This document shows positions 7,596 through 15,513 of a stretch of 64,000 bases of DNA, piece after piece. The stretch lies in NCBI RefSeq assembly GCF_035818475.1, contig NZ_JAYMGV010000001.1, positions 806,001 through 870,000 of the forward strand, in the 5' to 3' direction. The DNA comes from Cognatitamlana sp035818475 (GTDB taxonomy: Bacteria; Bacteroidota; Bacteroidia; Flavobacteriales; Flavobacteriaceae). The position numbers and the translations under genes are program-made. The notes under the pieces are model-generated. The model did not search any database. It saw only the letters and a program-made list of their open reading frames with translations, and was not told where the DNA came from. How positions within the stretch are numbered: position 1 is the first letter of the stretch; each line of letters starts with the position of its first letter.

Positions 7596-7621
7596 TTTAT
7601 TCAGTTTTAGATTCCGTTTTT

Positions 7622-7969
7622 TCACCATAAATGAGGCTTCGCAAAATAAAGCCAACCACACCATAAGGTCCAAGCGCAACTAAATAAAAGTCCGATTATA
7701 AAAAATATCATTCGAAACTTTTTTATTCCGATTCCGTTTTTCAAATAGTACCAGTCAAACAATTTCAATAGAGTTCCAAGTGAGTAGAGTATATTGGCTC
7801 CAATTCCCCAATATATTATTCCAAATGTGTCGGCCCTTGTCCAAGAGTAGTCACCTCTAGAAAGGCCGTCATAAATTGTAAAAACTCCCACAAGTCCAAA
7901 AGCCAGATTAAAAATCCACCTTTTAGATTCCCACCATTTAATATTTAATTTTAATTCGTCTATTGTCAT
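7622..7969 (-). CDS. Small membrane protein (cassette gene)
   Basis: 115 residues when started at the ATG 7967-7969 (MTIDELKLNIKWW). A longer open frame reaches back to 8023, but those 18 codons are translated from the attC-like site and are unlikely to be real. Three or four hydrophobic segments follow (about residues 18-36, 50-70, 82-112). No family is recognised. It lies 12 bp after the attC boundary 7-mer. Confidence 0.65.
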   Translation of the reverse strand: MTIDELKLNIKWWESKRWIFNLAFGLVGVFTIYDGLSRGDYSWTRADTFGIIYWGIGANILYSLGTLLKLFDWYYLKNGIGIKKFRMIFFIIGLLFSCAWTLWCGWLYFAKPHLW

Positions 7970-7980
7970 TTTGAAATTAA

Positions 7981-8043
7981 CCACAACGGTTGGTGTATGG
8001 TGCGCATCCCGAAGAGTATGCACTATACACCTCTTTGTTGTGG
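7981..8043 (-). repeat. attC-like site, compact and well preserved (array 1)
   Basis: 63 bp on the plus strand, beginning CCACAACGGTTGGTGTATGG and ending CACTATACACCTCTTTGTTGTGG. The arms CCACAAC/GTTGTGG and GGTGTATGGTGCGCA/TGCACTATACACC pair almost completely around a short loop (TCCCGAAGAG), with an internal mismatch where attC sites have their spacer bulge. Length and layout fit a small integron attC site. The upstream gene's stop codon lies inside it. Confidence 0.65.
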
Positions 8044-8856
8044 TGAGTATTTCTTTATTTCATCATCAATTTGTCGACAAATTTCTGTTTCATTAAATGA
8101 TTCATTTTTCACAAGAAACGAAGATGTTTTTAATTGATTAATAGCTTGTTCAACTTCTTTTTTTGTAAGTGTCCAAATTGAATAACTACTATGATTTTCT
8201 AATTGCCCAAGACTTTTAACTACCGCACTCAATTCTTCATTTTCAAAGTGTTTCGGTGAAATAAAATTCAGCTCATAGATATTTCTAATAAACCCAGATT
8301 TGGTAGCGGATTCATATCTCGACCATTTTCGGAATTCAGGGTTCTCTTTTTCGGAATAGGAGAAGAATCCATTTTTAATTTTTCCTTCAGAAATTGAGAG
8401 TCTCTTTGATTGGGTGAATACATAGCCATATTCAAAACTGAGAACTTCATTTAGCCTTTTTCCTAATGAAATCAATTCTTGATTTGTAATTAAGTTTTCG
8501 TCAAACATTAATTCAAAAACAATTGAATCGGATTCTACTTCAATGGTCCTGTTGTGAGACCAATTTTCAAAGTTGAAGAACATTGAGTCTTCTGAATCTG
8601 AAATCATTAAATGATGTACATTTTTGAATTCCTTTTTTTTTAATCCGTTTACAAACCCTTTCTTGGTTTTCCATCCATCATTGGGGTATGGACCTGTAAT
8701 ATAAAAACTGTTCAAGTTAAGTTTCAAGTGGTCAAACTCTGCAAGCAATAATTCAATGAGGCCTTTTGTGTCGTATAATTCTGCTTCCGATTGGGTAACA
8801 GCTTTGTACAACTTTAAAAGTCTGTTATTGCCAATATTTTTCTTAAACCAATTCAT
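8023..8856 (-). CDS. Hypothetical protein (cassette gene, 277 aa)
   Basis: A soluble protein without signal peptide or membrane segments; repeated aromatic and acidic positions (FFNFENWSHN, ENPEFRKWSRYES) but no motif I recognise. The C-terminal residues SPQQRGV are encoded by the left arm of the attC-like site, so recombination at the site would alter the end of the protein. First gene of array 1; the ATG lies 10 bp after the boundary 7-mer GTTGTGG. Confidence 0.7.
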   Translation of the reverse strand: MNWFKKNIGNNRLLKLYKAVTQSEAELYDTKGLIELLLAEFDHLKLNLNSFYITGPYPNDGWKTKKGFVNGLKKKEFKNVHHLMISDSEDSMFFNFENWSHNRTIEVESDSIVFELMFDENLITNQELISLGKRLNEVLSFEYGYVFTQSKRLSISEGKIKNGFFSYSEKENPEFRKWSRYESATKSGFIRNIYELNFISPKHFENEELSAVVKSLGQLENHSSYSIWTLTKKEVEQAINQLKTSSFLVKNESFNETEICRQIDDEIKKYSPQQRGV

Positions 8857-8865
8857 TTTTATTCA

Positions 8866-8926
8866 CCACAACTATTTAATAAACACACTTTATTGCGTTT
8901 ATTTCCTATATATTTAAAAAAACGCC
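8866..8926 (-). repeat. Cassette-array leader repeat, copy 1
   Basis: Plus-strand ACAACTATTTAATAAACACA, then TTATTGCGTTTATTTCCTAT and ATATTTAAAA, aligns with 5649-5702. It carries the same AATAAAC...GTTTATT hairpin and ends at the boundary 7-mer CCACAAC (8866-8872). Confidence 0.65.
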
Positions 8927-9002
8927 ATGTAGAGCTTAAAGATAAAACATTTACATCTTGTTAATACCCCTAAGGCTCCTTTTAACTTTAACCAAACCCA
9001 TT

Positions 9003-9731
9003 CTATTTATAATCCAATTCAGTAAACAGCTTAGGATTAAATTCCTGTTTTACAACCACATTTTTAGGTCCAAAATCACTTCGGTTAAAAGACAGTAATA
9101 TAGTGCCGGCCTTTTGATAATTATCCCATGGCATAGTAAACCGGGGTTCCTTATCATTAAAATCTTTAAAGAATGCCCATTGTTTTATTAGCTTATCTTT
9201 TTGATCTACATAAATGTAATACTTGTTTTGTGGAGTAACACCAACAGCATTAAACGTCAGTTGTAACACATCAGCCATCTGCCCATCAGGGAGTTTTTCA
9301 GTACTTACATACGTTAAAGTCACCCCGGGGTCTTCCAGTTTCCACGGCATAACCAACCAGTAAGAATCATTAATCCACCAGCGTTTTCCCTGGTCGATCA
9401 TACTTTTGGTTTGCACTTTATCGGTCACCAGATTTCCGTTTTCATAAGCTTTTCCGGTAAGGGTATTGATATTCACTAAAACCACCTGCGCCTTCTCCGG
9501 GTTTTCTATCCTTACATCACCTGTCCACTTATCCCAGTACAGGATGCGTTTTCCAAAATCCCACTGTATAAAACGGGTATTATTATAATTTTCCATACCT
9601 CCCATAGCCTTAACAACATCATTAGCAATAGTGACAGCTTTATCTGAATTGGATTGTGCCGGTACTGATATACTCACAACACACATAATCAGGCAAGTTA
9701 CAAGTGTTTTAACTGAAGATAGCGGTTTCAT
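9003..9731 (-). CDS. Secreted protein, possibly LolA/LppX-like fold (242 aa)
   Basis: A signal peptide (residues 1-25, ending VPAQS) precedes a mature domain with DVVKAMGGMENYNNTRFIQW, the start common to many Bacteroidota proteins of the outer-membrane-lipoprotein-sorting type, followed by long antiparallel strands (KYYIYVDQKDKLIKQWAFF). Periplasmic or outer-membrane associated. No catalytic motif is visible and the function is unknown. It stands alone, with the cassette array ending just downstream. Confidence 0.65.
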   Translation of the reverse strand: MKPLSSVKTLVTCLIMCVVSISVPAQSNSDKAVTIANDVVKAMGGMENYNNTRFIQWDFGKRILYWDKWTGDVRIENPEKAQVVLVNINTLTGKAYENGNLVTDKVQTKSMIDQGKRWWINDSYWLVMPWKLEDPGVTLTYVSTEKLPDGQMADVLQLTFNAVGVTPQNKYYIYVDQKDKLIKQWAFFKDFNDKEPRFTMPWDNYQKAGTILLSFNRSDFGPKNVVVKQEFNPKLFTELDYK

Positions 9732-9821
9732 TTTTTTTGATTTTCAATTTAAACGAAAATAGGTATTTTATTGTTTGGCATCAATTTATTTAGTTTCTCT
9801 TTAACACATCATAAAATCCCC

Positions 9822-9829
9822 TATTTTTG
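9822..9829 (+). promoter_or_regulatory. Bacteroidota -7 promoter box TATTTTTG
   Basis: Exact TAnnTTTG match 26 bp before the ATG at 9856; the -33 box is unclear (TTTAGTTTC around 9788). Confidence 0.45.
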
Positions 9830-9855
9830 CAATCCGTTACTAACGCCATACAAAG

Positions 9856-10251
9856 ATGAAAAAAGACATCTCTATCCCTAAGGTTGAAGGGGTTTATATT
9901 GCTATTGTAAATGAATACAATGCTATTTACAAAACCCAGGACTGGAACGCCTATATTATCAACGAAAAAGATGTGGACCTGGAGATGGTGCTAATTGTTA
10001 CCAGTGGCTATTCTGAAAATAAAACCACGTCTGTGTTTAGAAAAAAAATAGATGTATTGCCTAAAAAAAGTTATGCTAAAATAGAATTGATGCAGGAAGA
10101 ACTGTTTGCATTAAATAACACGTTTAAAGTGTCTTTTTTTGAGGGCAACCAAATGCTTGACAAAACATACCTTTTTAGAAAAAACACCATTAATTTAAAG
10201 GCCTTGCAACCCATTCCTCTCATGGAGGTAAAGGGTGTTTTGGTGAAGTAA
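9856..10251 (+). CDS. Conserved hypothetical protein (131 aa)
   Basis: A cytoplasmic-looking 131-residue protein, predicted mainly beta (YIAIVNEYNAIYKTQDWNAY, LEMVLIVTSGYSENKTTSVFR). Homologues are frequent in Flavobacteria and are sometimes labelled phenylalanyl-tRNA synthetase alpha subunit in databases, which the sequence does not support: no synthetase motif is present. Function unknown. Confidence 0.7.
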   Translation: MKKDISIPKVEGVYIAIVNEYNAIYKTQDWNAYIINEKDVDLEMVLIVTSGYSENKTTSVFRKKIDVLPKKSYAKIELMQEELFALNNTFKVSFFEGNQMLDKTYLFRKNTINLKALQPIPLMEVKGVLVK

Positions 10252-10325
10252 TGTATCCTCCAAACAACAACGTTTTACTTAGTTGCTAATACAATATTGG
10301 TAAGGTATAACAATCTTTAAAGGCG

Positions 10326-10415
10326 AAAGATTACTTCGTCGTACCTCCTCGTAATGACATGCTATAACTAACTATAAAAGCACTTCATGCCTTGTCGTTA
10401 TTTGCAATGACAATC
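10326..10415. repeat. Intergenic repeat of the GTCATTRCGAGGAGG...GAAGTAATC family
   Basis: On the minus strand the segment reads GTCATTACGAGGAGGTACGA, then CGAAGTAATCTTTCGCC. This core is the form of a widespread intergenic repeat in Bacteroidota genomes. A second partial arm (TGTCGTTATTTGCAATGACA) lies at about 10392-10411. It fills the gap between two convergent genes and probably functions in termination or is a REP-like remnant. Confidence 0.5.
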
Positions 10416-10419
10416 CTAT

Positions 10420-11430
10420 TTAATCCAATTTCTCGGTCAACCGTTTAAATACCTTTTTAGGGTTTTTACCTTCGTATAAAATCTGGTAAACAGCATTTAT
10501 AATGGGAATCTGTGTTTTCTTTGCATTTTTTTGATTTAGCAAATGGGCGCTCTTAGTGGCGTAATAGCCTTCGGCTACCATATTCATTTCCATTTGTGCA
10601 GACTTGACCGTATAGCCCTTACCAATCATATTTCCAAACATACGGTTCCTTGAAAATACAGAATATCCGGTAACCAATAAATCGCCTAAATACGCTGAAT
10701 TATTAATGTTACGCTTCATTTTATGAACCTTTTTAATAAAACGTTTCATCTCTCTAATGGAATTGCTCATAAGCACGCTCTGAAAATTGTCTCCATAACC
10801 CAAGCCATGCGCAATGCCTGCGGCTATAGCATATATGTTTTTGAGCATTACAGCATACTCCACTCCAATAATATCGTCACTGATCTTGGTTTTAATATAA
10901 TCACTACTTAATCTATTGGCAATAACCTTAGCCTTAGTTTCATCTGAACAGGAAATAGTAAGATAAGACAGGCGCTCCAATGCCACCTCTTCTGCATGGC
11001 ATGGCCCCGCTATTACAGCAATATTATCAAAAGGGACATTATAGACATCATGAAAATGTTCGCCGACCAAAAGCCCGGATTCCGGCATAATACCTTTAAC
11101 CGCAGAAACAATTATTTTATCAGAGATATCAATATTCAGTTTTTCTAATTCACCATGTATAAAGGCAGATGGAATGACAAAAATTAAAACATCCGCATAA
11201 TTGGCAATCTCATTAATATCATTACTAAGCTTTAATTGCTCTAAATGAAATTCAACTGAACTCAAATAATTAGGATTGTGCTGCTCTTTCAACAAATGCT
11301 CTTTGGTATATACACTGCGCATATACCACCCCACTTCATTTAAGTTTTCACAAAGCATTTTTACTATAGCTGTTGCCCAACTTCCTGCTCCAAAAACCGC
11401 ATATTTTAAAGGTCTATCCATAAAAAACAA
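10420..11430 (-). CDS. gpsA: Glycerol-3-phosphate dehydrogenase [NAD(P)+]
   Basis: GpsA reduces dihydroxyacetone phosphate to sn-glycerol 3-phosphate, the backbone for phospholipids. The 336 residues fit the family. The N-terminal nucleotide-binding motif is FGAGSWATAI, followed by VIFVIPSAF, VSAVKGI, AGPCHAEEV, and the catalytic lysine in VEYAVMLKNIYAIAAGI, then GLGYGDNFQSVLMSNSIREM. Translation may begin at Met1 or at MDRPLKYAVFGAG (Met4); the latter is closer to homologues. A TATTTTTG box lies on the minus strand at 11445-11452. Confidence 0.95.
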   Translation of the reverse strand: MFFMDRPLKYAVFGAGSWATAIVKMLCENLNEVGWYMRSVYTKEHLLKEQHNPNYLSSVEFHLEQLKLSNDINEIANYADVLIFVIPSAFIHGELEKLNIDISDKIIVSAVKGIMPESGLLVGEHFHDVYNVPFDNIAVIAGPCHAEEVALERLSYLTISCSDETKAKVIANRLSSDYIKTKISDDIIGVEYAVMLKNIYAIAAGIAHGLGYGDNFQSVLMSNSIREMKRFIKKVHKMKRNINNSAYLGDLLVTGYSVFSRNRMFGNMIGKGYTVKSAQMEMNMVAEGYYATKSAHLLNQKNAKKTQIPIINAVYQILYEGKNPKKVFKRLTEKLD

Positions 11431-11552
11431 TCTGTTTTACCGGTCAAAAATACAGAAAATATTAATGAATTATAAGCTATTGAAATATAAGCTTTCCTTT
11501 TTTGGCACATGTTTTGAAACTTAGTTAAGTATAAACCCAAAACTTTACGATT

Positions 11553-12497
11553 ATGAAAACTATAAAATTACTTTTTTGTGTTGTACTTACTACCACCCTG
11601 CTTACCTCATGTTATTCAGAACGTATAGTGGATGACTATGTAGAACCAGCAGCCTTATCATTAAATCAATTATTAAGCTCTTATGAGTTGTGGTATGTTG
11701 ATATTAATGCCACCAAAGGTCATGGTGAAACTCCTTTTTTACAAAAGGCCTTTACCATATCATTTATAAATGGTGTAGTATACGCTAATAATAATATAGT
11801 AGGGATAGGTAATAGTGGTGATGGGTTTGGTATTGATATTGGTGTGTATGATGCTTATGAGATGATCCTGGATGTGACTCACGATTTAGATGGGTTTGAA
11901 ACTTTTGATATCTTTCAGGTTAACAGTACCAGAATAGAATTGTATAACCCTAATAATGATACGTCTTATTTTTTGGAGGGCTACCAACGTAACGAATTTG
12001 ATTATGATTTTGTGTTTTATGACAATATTCATTATTTCTTACAGGAGTATGAGGCCTGGGAAAAAACATATACCAGTGAATTTGGAGCTATAAATGAGTT
12101 TGACAATGAAAACTATTTACAGTTTTTACCGGGAGGCAACGACTCTACCTTTAAAAGCTCACAGGATGAAACCGGAATTAATCCGGATTACATTTTCTGG
12201 GACTATACTGGGATATATGGCGTAGGTGATGTGAGTGGTGATGCCTATCTAAAAACTTTAACATTAGATTATGATTTTCTGGACAATGAATATTTTGAAT
12301 TGAGCGTTATAGACGATGAAACCATAGAGTTGTTTCACCCCAGGTCTGAAACTGTTTATCAATTTAAAGGACGAGGCTATATACAGTACTTAAAAACCGC
12401 TGATGGTAAGAAACGATCAAACGTATTAAAAGACAAGAAACGTAAGTTTCGAAAACATAAAGTAGACAACCCAAGAGAAAACACGAGGGTTAAATAA
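11553..12497 (+). CDS. Lipoprotein, unknown function (314 aa)
   Basis: A type II signal peptide with lipobox LLTSC (Cys20) marks an acylated surface or periplasmic protein. Two similar halves are visible: SYELWYVDINATKG...YFLEGYQR and EYEAWEKTYTSEFG...YQFKGRGY, each an aromatic-rich domain of about 120 residues, suggesting an internal duplication. The lysine/arginine-rich tail (KRSNVLKDKKRKFRKHKV) is unusual. Similar lipoproteins occur in Flavobacteriaceae without assigned function. Confidence 0.7.
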   Translation: MKTIKLLFCVVLTTTLLTSCYSERIVDDYVEPAALSLNQLLSSYELWYVDINATKGHGETPFLQKAFTISFINGVVYANNNIVGIGNSGDGFGIDIGVYDAYEMILDVTHDLDGFETFDIFQVNSTRIELYNPNNDTSYFLEGYQRNEFDYDFVFYDNIHYFLQEYEAWEKTYTSEFGAINEFDNENYLQFLPGGNDSTFKSSQDETGINPDYIFWDYTGIYGVGDVSGDAYLKTLTLDYDFLDNEYFELSVIDDETIELFHPRSETVYQFKGRGYIQYLKTADGKKRSNVLKDKKRKFRKHKVDNPRENTRVK

Positions 12498-12584
12498 AAA
12501 TTTTGGTTGGTTATTTAGTTAAGAAACCGTTTAAAGTGCTTTGCTTTAGGCGGTTTCTTTGTTTTAGTTCTTTTAAAGAAGCTA

Positions 12585-12703
12585 GTCTAAAAAGTGATTT
12601 ATTTTGTCATTCAGAGCAAAGCGAAGAATCTTATTATTTTGATAGCTAGCGTATTATGCTCCTTGGAGAATCTTCATTATCATTCAGAATGACACTTTTT
12701 AGA
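12585..12703. repeat. Composite palindromic intergenic repeat, copy B
   Basis: Outer arms TCTAAAAAGTG/CACTTTTTAGA enclose the core GTCATTCAGAGCAAAGCGAA then GAATCTT, and a right-hand ATTCAGAATGAC that pairs with GTCATTCAGA of the core. Same architecture as 309-422 (reverse) and 18305-18461. Confidence 0.7.
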
Positions 12704-12760
12704 AAGCCTCATTATTGTTTACTTAACAGGTGAAGTATTTTTAAGAAAAGATAACAAATT

Positions 12761-12790
12761 AAAAAAGCTCCTTTAATAAGGAGCCTTTTT
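12761..12790. terminator. Bidirectional terminator hairpin
   Basis: GCTCCTT (12767-12773) and AAGGAGC (12778-12784) form a stem with a 4-nt loop, flanked by an A run on the left and a T run on the right, so it can work in both directions for the converging genes. Confidence 0.75.
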
Positions 12791-12839
12791 AATGTCATTA
12801 GGTTCTGTACTCTCTAAGAGCAAAAGACTTTATATTATA

Positions 12840-14612
12840 CTATTTTTTATAAACACTTTCACCTTCTTTAATGGTTTCTAGCACCTGAATATCTTTAATA
12901 GCCTGAATATCTGTTTTCAAAGGGTTTTTGTCTAATATTACAAGGTCTGCCAATTTCCCTGCTTCTAACGATCCTTTGATATTTTCTTCTTTAAATTGAT
13001 AAGCCCCGGCCATTGTACTGGCATAAAGCGCTTCATAGGCCGTTAAACGCTGATCCTCTCCATAAACTTTTCCACTTCTGGATGCTCTGTTAGTAGCAAT
13101 CCACATCAGGGAGATCTGATCAACCGGGTGCACCGGTGAATCATGATGAATGGTTACAGAAAAATCACTATTTAAAGCGTCTTTGGCTGGGTTTAACCTG
13201 GCCGTACGCTCTGGTCCCAGAATATACTCATTATGAAAATCTGCAAAATAAAAGTTGTGAGTGATTTGAAAAGTAAAGGTTACATCCAAATCTTTTAAGC
13301 TTTCAAACTGGTCTGGCTGTACCTGTTGTGCATGTATGATTTGAGTTCTGGAATTATCATAATTAAAATGCTCTTCGGAATATTTAACGGCATCAATACA
13401 TTGATCTACAGCAGCATCACCCAGGGCATGGATAAAAAATGGCACTTCCAGTTCATAATAACTTCCCACTAAATCATTCATATCTTTTTGATCAGTTATA
13501 GAAGAATAGCCTCTATAATCAGCAGGCTGCCCATGAGTTGGTGTATGATATGGTTGTCTTAAATAAGCTGTTCTTCCGGGAGTTCCACCATCCAGGTTTA
13601 ATTTGCCTCCTATAACCCGGTAATGGTTTTTGTAATCAGGCGCATATAGTTTCTTTACATTTTCCGGTGTTGTCAATAACGAATAATAGGCCATTCCAAC
13701 ATCTACCTTTAAACGATTGGATTCTGCAAGATCACTAATTTGCCTATAAACATCATCTGTTGTAGCCATATCGGTCACAGTTGTAAACCCATTCTTTATA
13801 TACAAATCCTGAGCCTGTAATAGCATCTTTTTCATGTCTTCATCCGGCAACGGAATACTTACATATTTACCGGGAACACCACTAATATCTTCTCCTATGG
13901 TATTCATAGCAGCTAACATAGCCTGTTCTTCAATCACGCCACTATACTCATTTGAATCTTCAAAACGCTGCATCACCCCCCCTTCTGGAACAACATACCC
14001 TTTATCTAAATACCCGGCTCTTTCCAATCCAAGACTATTCATAGCCATCATATGGCTGGAAAAATGAATCAAGGAAATTGGATATTCCGTGCTTATTTCA
14101 TCTAAATCCTTTCTTGTTGGAAACCTTTCTTCCGCAAGCATGGCATTATCAAAGCCCCAACCAAGTAACCAACTGGACTCATCCTTGTACTTTTCAGGGT
14201 TATCAGCTAATTCTTTTGCTAAAGCATTTTTAATATCTTCAATACTATTTACATTTCCCGCCGGAGAAGGATCTAAATTAACCAAACTCAATTTGATTGC
14301 TGTTTGAGAAAAATGCGAATGCGAATCAATAAATCCTGGTATTAAAGTTTTTCCTTCAAGATTAATTTTTTTAGCATTTTTAAACAATTTTTCCGCCTCT
14401 GCCTGAGAGCCGGTAAAAGCAATTTTTCCGTCCTTGGTTACTACAGATTCCACATAGGTTGGTTCCATCTTTTCCATAGTTAAAATATCACCTCCATAGT
14501 ACATACTTACATTGGAATCTATAGTTTCATCAGAAGATTTGGATTCTGAATTCTTACAAGCCACTATAGTAAGTGTTAGCAGCATGAGTAGTTTAATTGA
14601 AAACGTTTTCAT
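12840..14612 (-). CDS. Amidohydrolase family lipoprotein (YtcJ-like)
   Basis: 590 residues, beginning with a lipoprotein signal (LTIVACKNSES). The metal-dependent amidohydrolase barrel is complete: the first metal motif is IDSHSHF, followed by HALGDAAVDQ, IIHAQQVQ and IHHDSPVHP, and the C-terminal composite domain ends with GSLEAGKLADLVILDKNPL. Such YtcJ-like proteins hydrolyse amide or related C-N bonds; substrate unknown. The lipid anchor places it in the periplasm or outer membrane. No operon partner is apparent. Confidence 0.88.
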   Translation of the reverse strand: MKTFSIKLLMLLTLTIVACKNSESKSSDETIDSNVSMYYGGDILTMEKMEPTYVESVVTKDGKIAFTGSQAEAEKLFKNAKKINLEGKTLIPGFIDSHSHFSQTAIKLSLVNLDPSPAGNVNSIEDIKNALAKELADNPEKYKDESSWLLGWGFDNAMLAEERFPTRKDLDEISTEYPISLIHFSSHMMAMNSLGLERAGYLDKGYVVPEGGVMQRFEDSNEYSGVIEEQAMLAAMNTIGEDISGVPGKYVSIPLPDEDMKKMLLQAQDLYIKNGFTTVTDMATTDDVYRQISDLAESNRLKVDVGMAYYSLLTTPENVKKLYAPDYKNHYRVIGGKLNLDGGTPGRTAYLRQPYHTPTHGQPADYRGYSSITDQKDMNDLVGSYYELEVPFFIHALGDAAVDQCIDAVKYSEEHFNYDNSRTQIIHAQQVQPDQFESLKDLDVTFTFQITHNFYFADFHNEYILGPERTARLNPAKDALNSDFSVTIHHDSPVHPVDQISLMWIATNRASRSGKVYGEDQRLTAYEALYASTMAGAYQFKEENIKGSLEAGKLADLVILDKNPLKTDIQAIKDIQVLETIKEGESVYKK

Positions 14613-14926
14613 AAGGTTTGATTTTTAATTATTATGATTTGTTTGATATAAATCTTGTTTCATATGTAAAGGGTAATGCATTTAAATATAATAACGTGAC
14701 CATCTAATCTTAATTATTTATAATTATTATTTTGATGTACCAGTTTAAAAAAACCCAACCGAAATTAGCTAATAATACCGACACTTTCAATTTATTTCAT
14801 CTGAAAATTTTAATTTCTGTCAAGCTCTCAAACATCTAAAAACAAGAACTCTAACGCTTTTAAAAATGTTTTTTGTCAATAATCTTGCTTTTCTGTTCCT
14901 ACCAGATCAATGTGATGAAAAAACAG
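14613..14926. other. 314-bp intergenic stretch without recognised content
   Basis: A+T-rich spacer upstream of the amidohydrolase and downstream of nadD (all minus strand). I see no open frame, RNA gene or repeat; it presumably holds the amidohydrolase promoter. Confidence 0.5.
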
Positions 14927-15505
14927 CTACTTATAAAAGTTCATTTCGTCCAAATAGTCCCAGACATACTGTGGTAACATGGGTTGAACATTTTTACCTT
15001 CTTTAATGGATTGTCTAATAAATGTTGAAGAAATTTCCATAACCGGTGCATTGATAAAATGCACTTTTTTATGATCATCAAATTTAGTTTCTACTTTTTG
15101 CTTTGGAATTCTTGGATAGACATAAATATGATAATTTTCAAGAATTAAATCCGCGTTTTTCCACTTATGGAAATGTTTCAGATTGTCTTCTCCCATAATT
15201 AAGCAAAACTCATGATTTGGATATTTCTCTTCCAAATACACCAATGTGTTTATGGTATAATTAGGCTGCGGTAAGTTAAACTCTATATCGCTTGGTTTTA
15301 ATTTAGTGTAATGCTTTGTAGCCCGGAAAACCATCTCCAGTCGTTGGTAATTATCCAATAAACTACTTTTCTTTTTAAACGGATTATGTGGAGTTACCAC
15401 AAACCAAACCTGATCCAGGTCACTGTATTCTGCAATGTGATTTGCTATGACCAAATGCCCAATATGAATGGGGTTAAAAGAGCCAAAATACAATCCAACT
15501 TTCAT
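14927..15505 (-). CDS. nadD: Nicotinate-nucleotide adenylyltransferase
   Basis: NadD joins nicotinate mononucleotide and ATP to make deamido-NAD in NAD synthesis. The 192-residue protein begins with GLYFGSFNPIHIGHL, the nucleotidyltransferase motif with HIGH, and ends with ISSTFIRQSIKEGKNV, the second ATP-binding motif. It lies 8 bp downstream of gmk, and the order yicC-gmk-nadD is usual in Flavobacteria. Confidence 0.95.
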   Translation of the reverse strand: MKVGLYFGSFNPIHIGHLVIANHIAEYSDLDQVWFVVTPHNPFKKKSSLLDNYQRLEMVFRATKHYTKLKPSDIEFNLPQPNYTINTLVYLEEKYPNHEFCLIMGEDNLKHFHKWKNADLILENYHIYVYPRIPKQKVETKFDDHKKVHFINAPVMEISSTFIRQSIKEGKNVQPMLPQYVWDYLDEMNFYK

Positions 15506-15513
15506 AGATCCAA

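Larger units (their letters stand above)
5849..8926 (-). mobile_element. Integron-like gene cassette array 1 (five cassettes, no integrase)
   Basis: Reading leftwards: leader repeat (8866-8926), 277-aa gene, 63-bp attC-like site (7981-8043), membrane-protein gene, secreted-protein gene, DUF2200 gene, peptidase S51 gene, trailer repeat (5849-5883). Matched 7-mers flank the first gene (GTTGTGG 8866-8872 with CCACAAC 8037-8043) and the last (GTTGGCA 6540-6546 with TGCCAAC 5877-5883). Junctions around the three middle genes are degenerate. Gene functions are unrelated and all face the same way, as in integron arrays. The spacer to array 2 (5703-5848) holds nothing I recognise except short AAAGT repeats. 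Confidence 0.6.
12498..12839. other. 342-bp intergenic stretch: repeat and terminator only
   Basis: Between two convergent genes. After an imperfect hairpin right behind the first stop (AAACCGTTT..GGCGGTTTC) it holds repeat copy B (12585-12703) and a terminator hairpin (12761-12790). No reading frame is supported. Confidence 0.7.

Noticed and set aside
7970..8023. Eighteen-codon N-terminal extension of the small membrane protein
   Set aside because: These codons are the attC-like palindrome; the internal ATG at 7969 gives a normal N-terminus right after the site.
9856..10251. Phenylalanyl-tRNA synthetase alpha-like label for the 131-aa protein
   Set aside because: No class II synthetase motif is present; true pheS is at 1593-2612.
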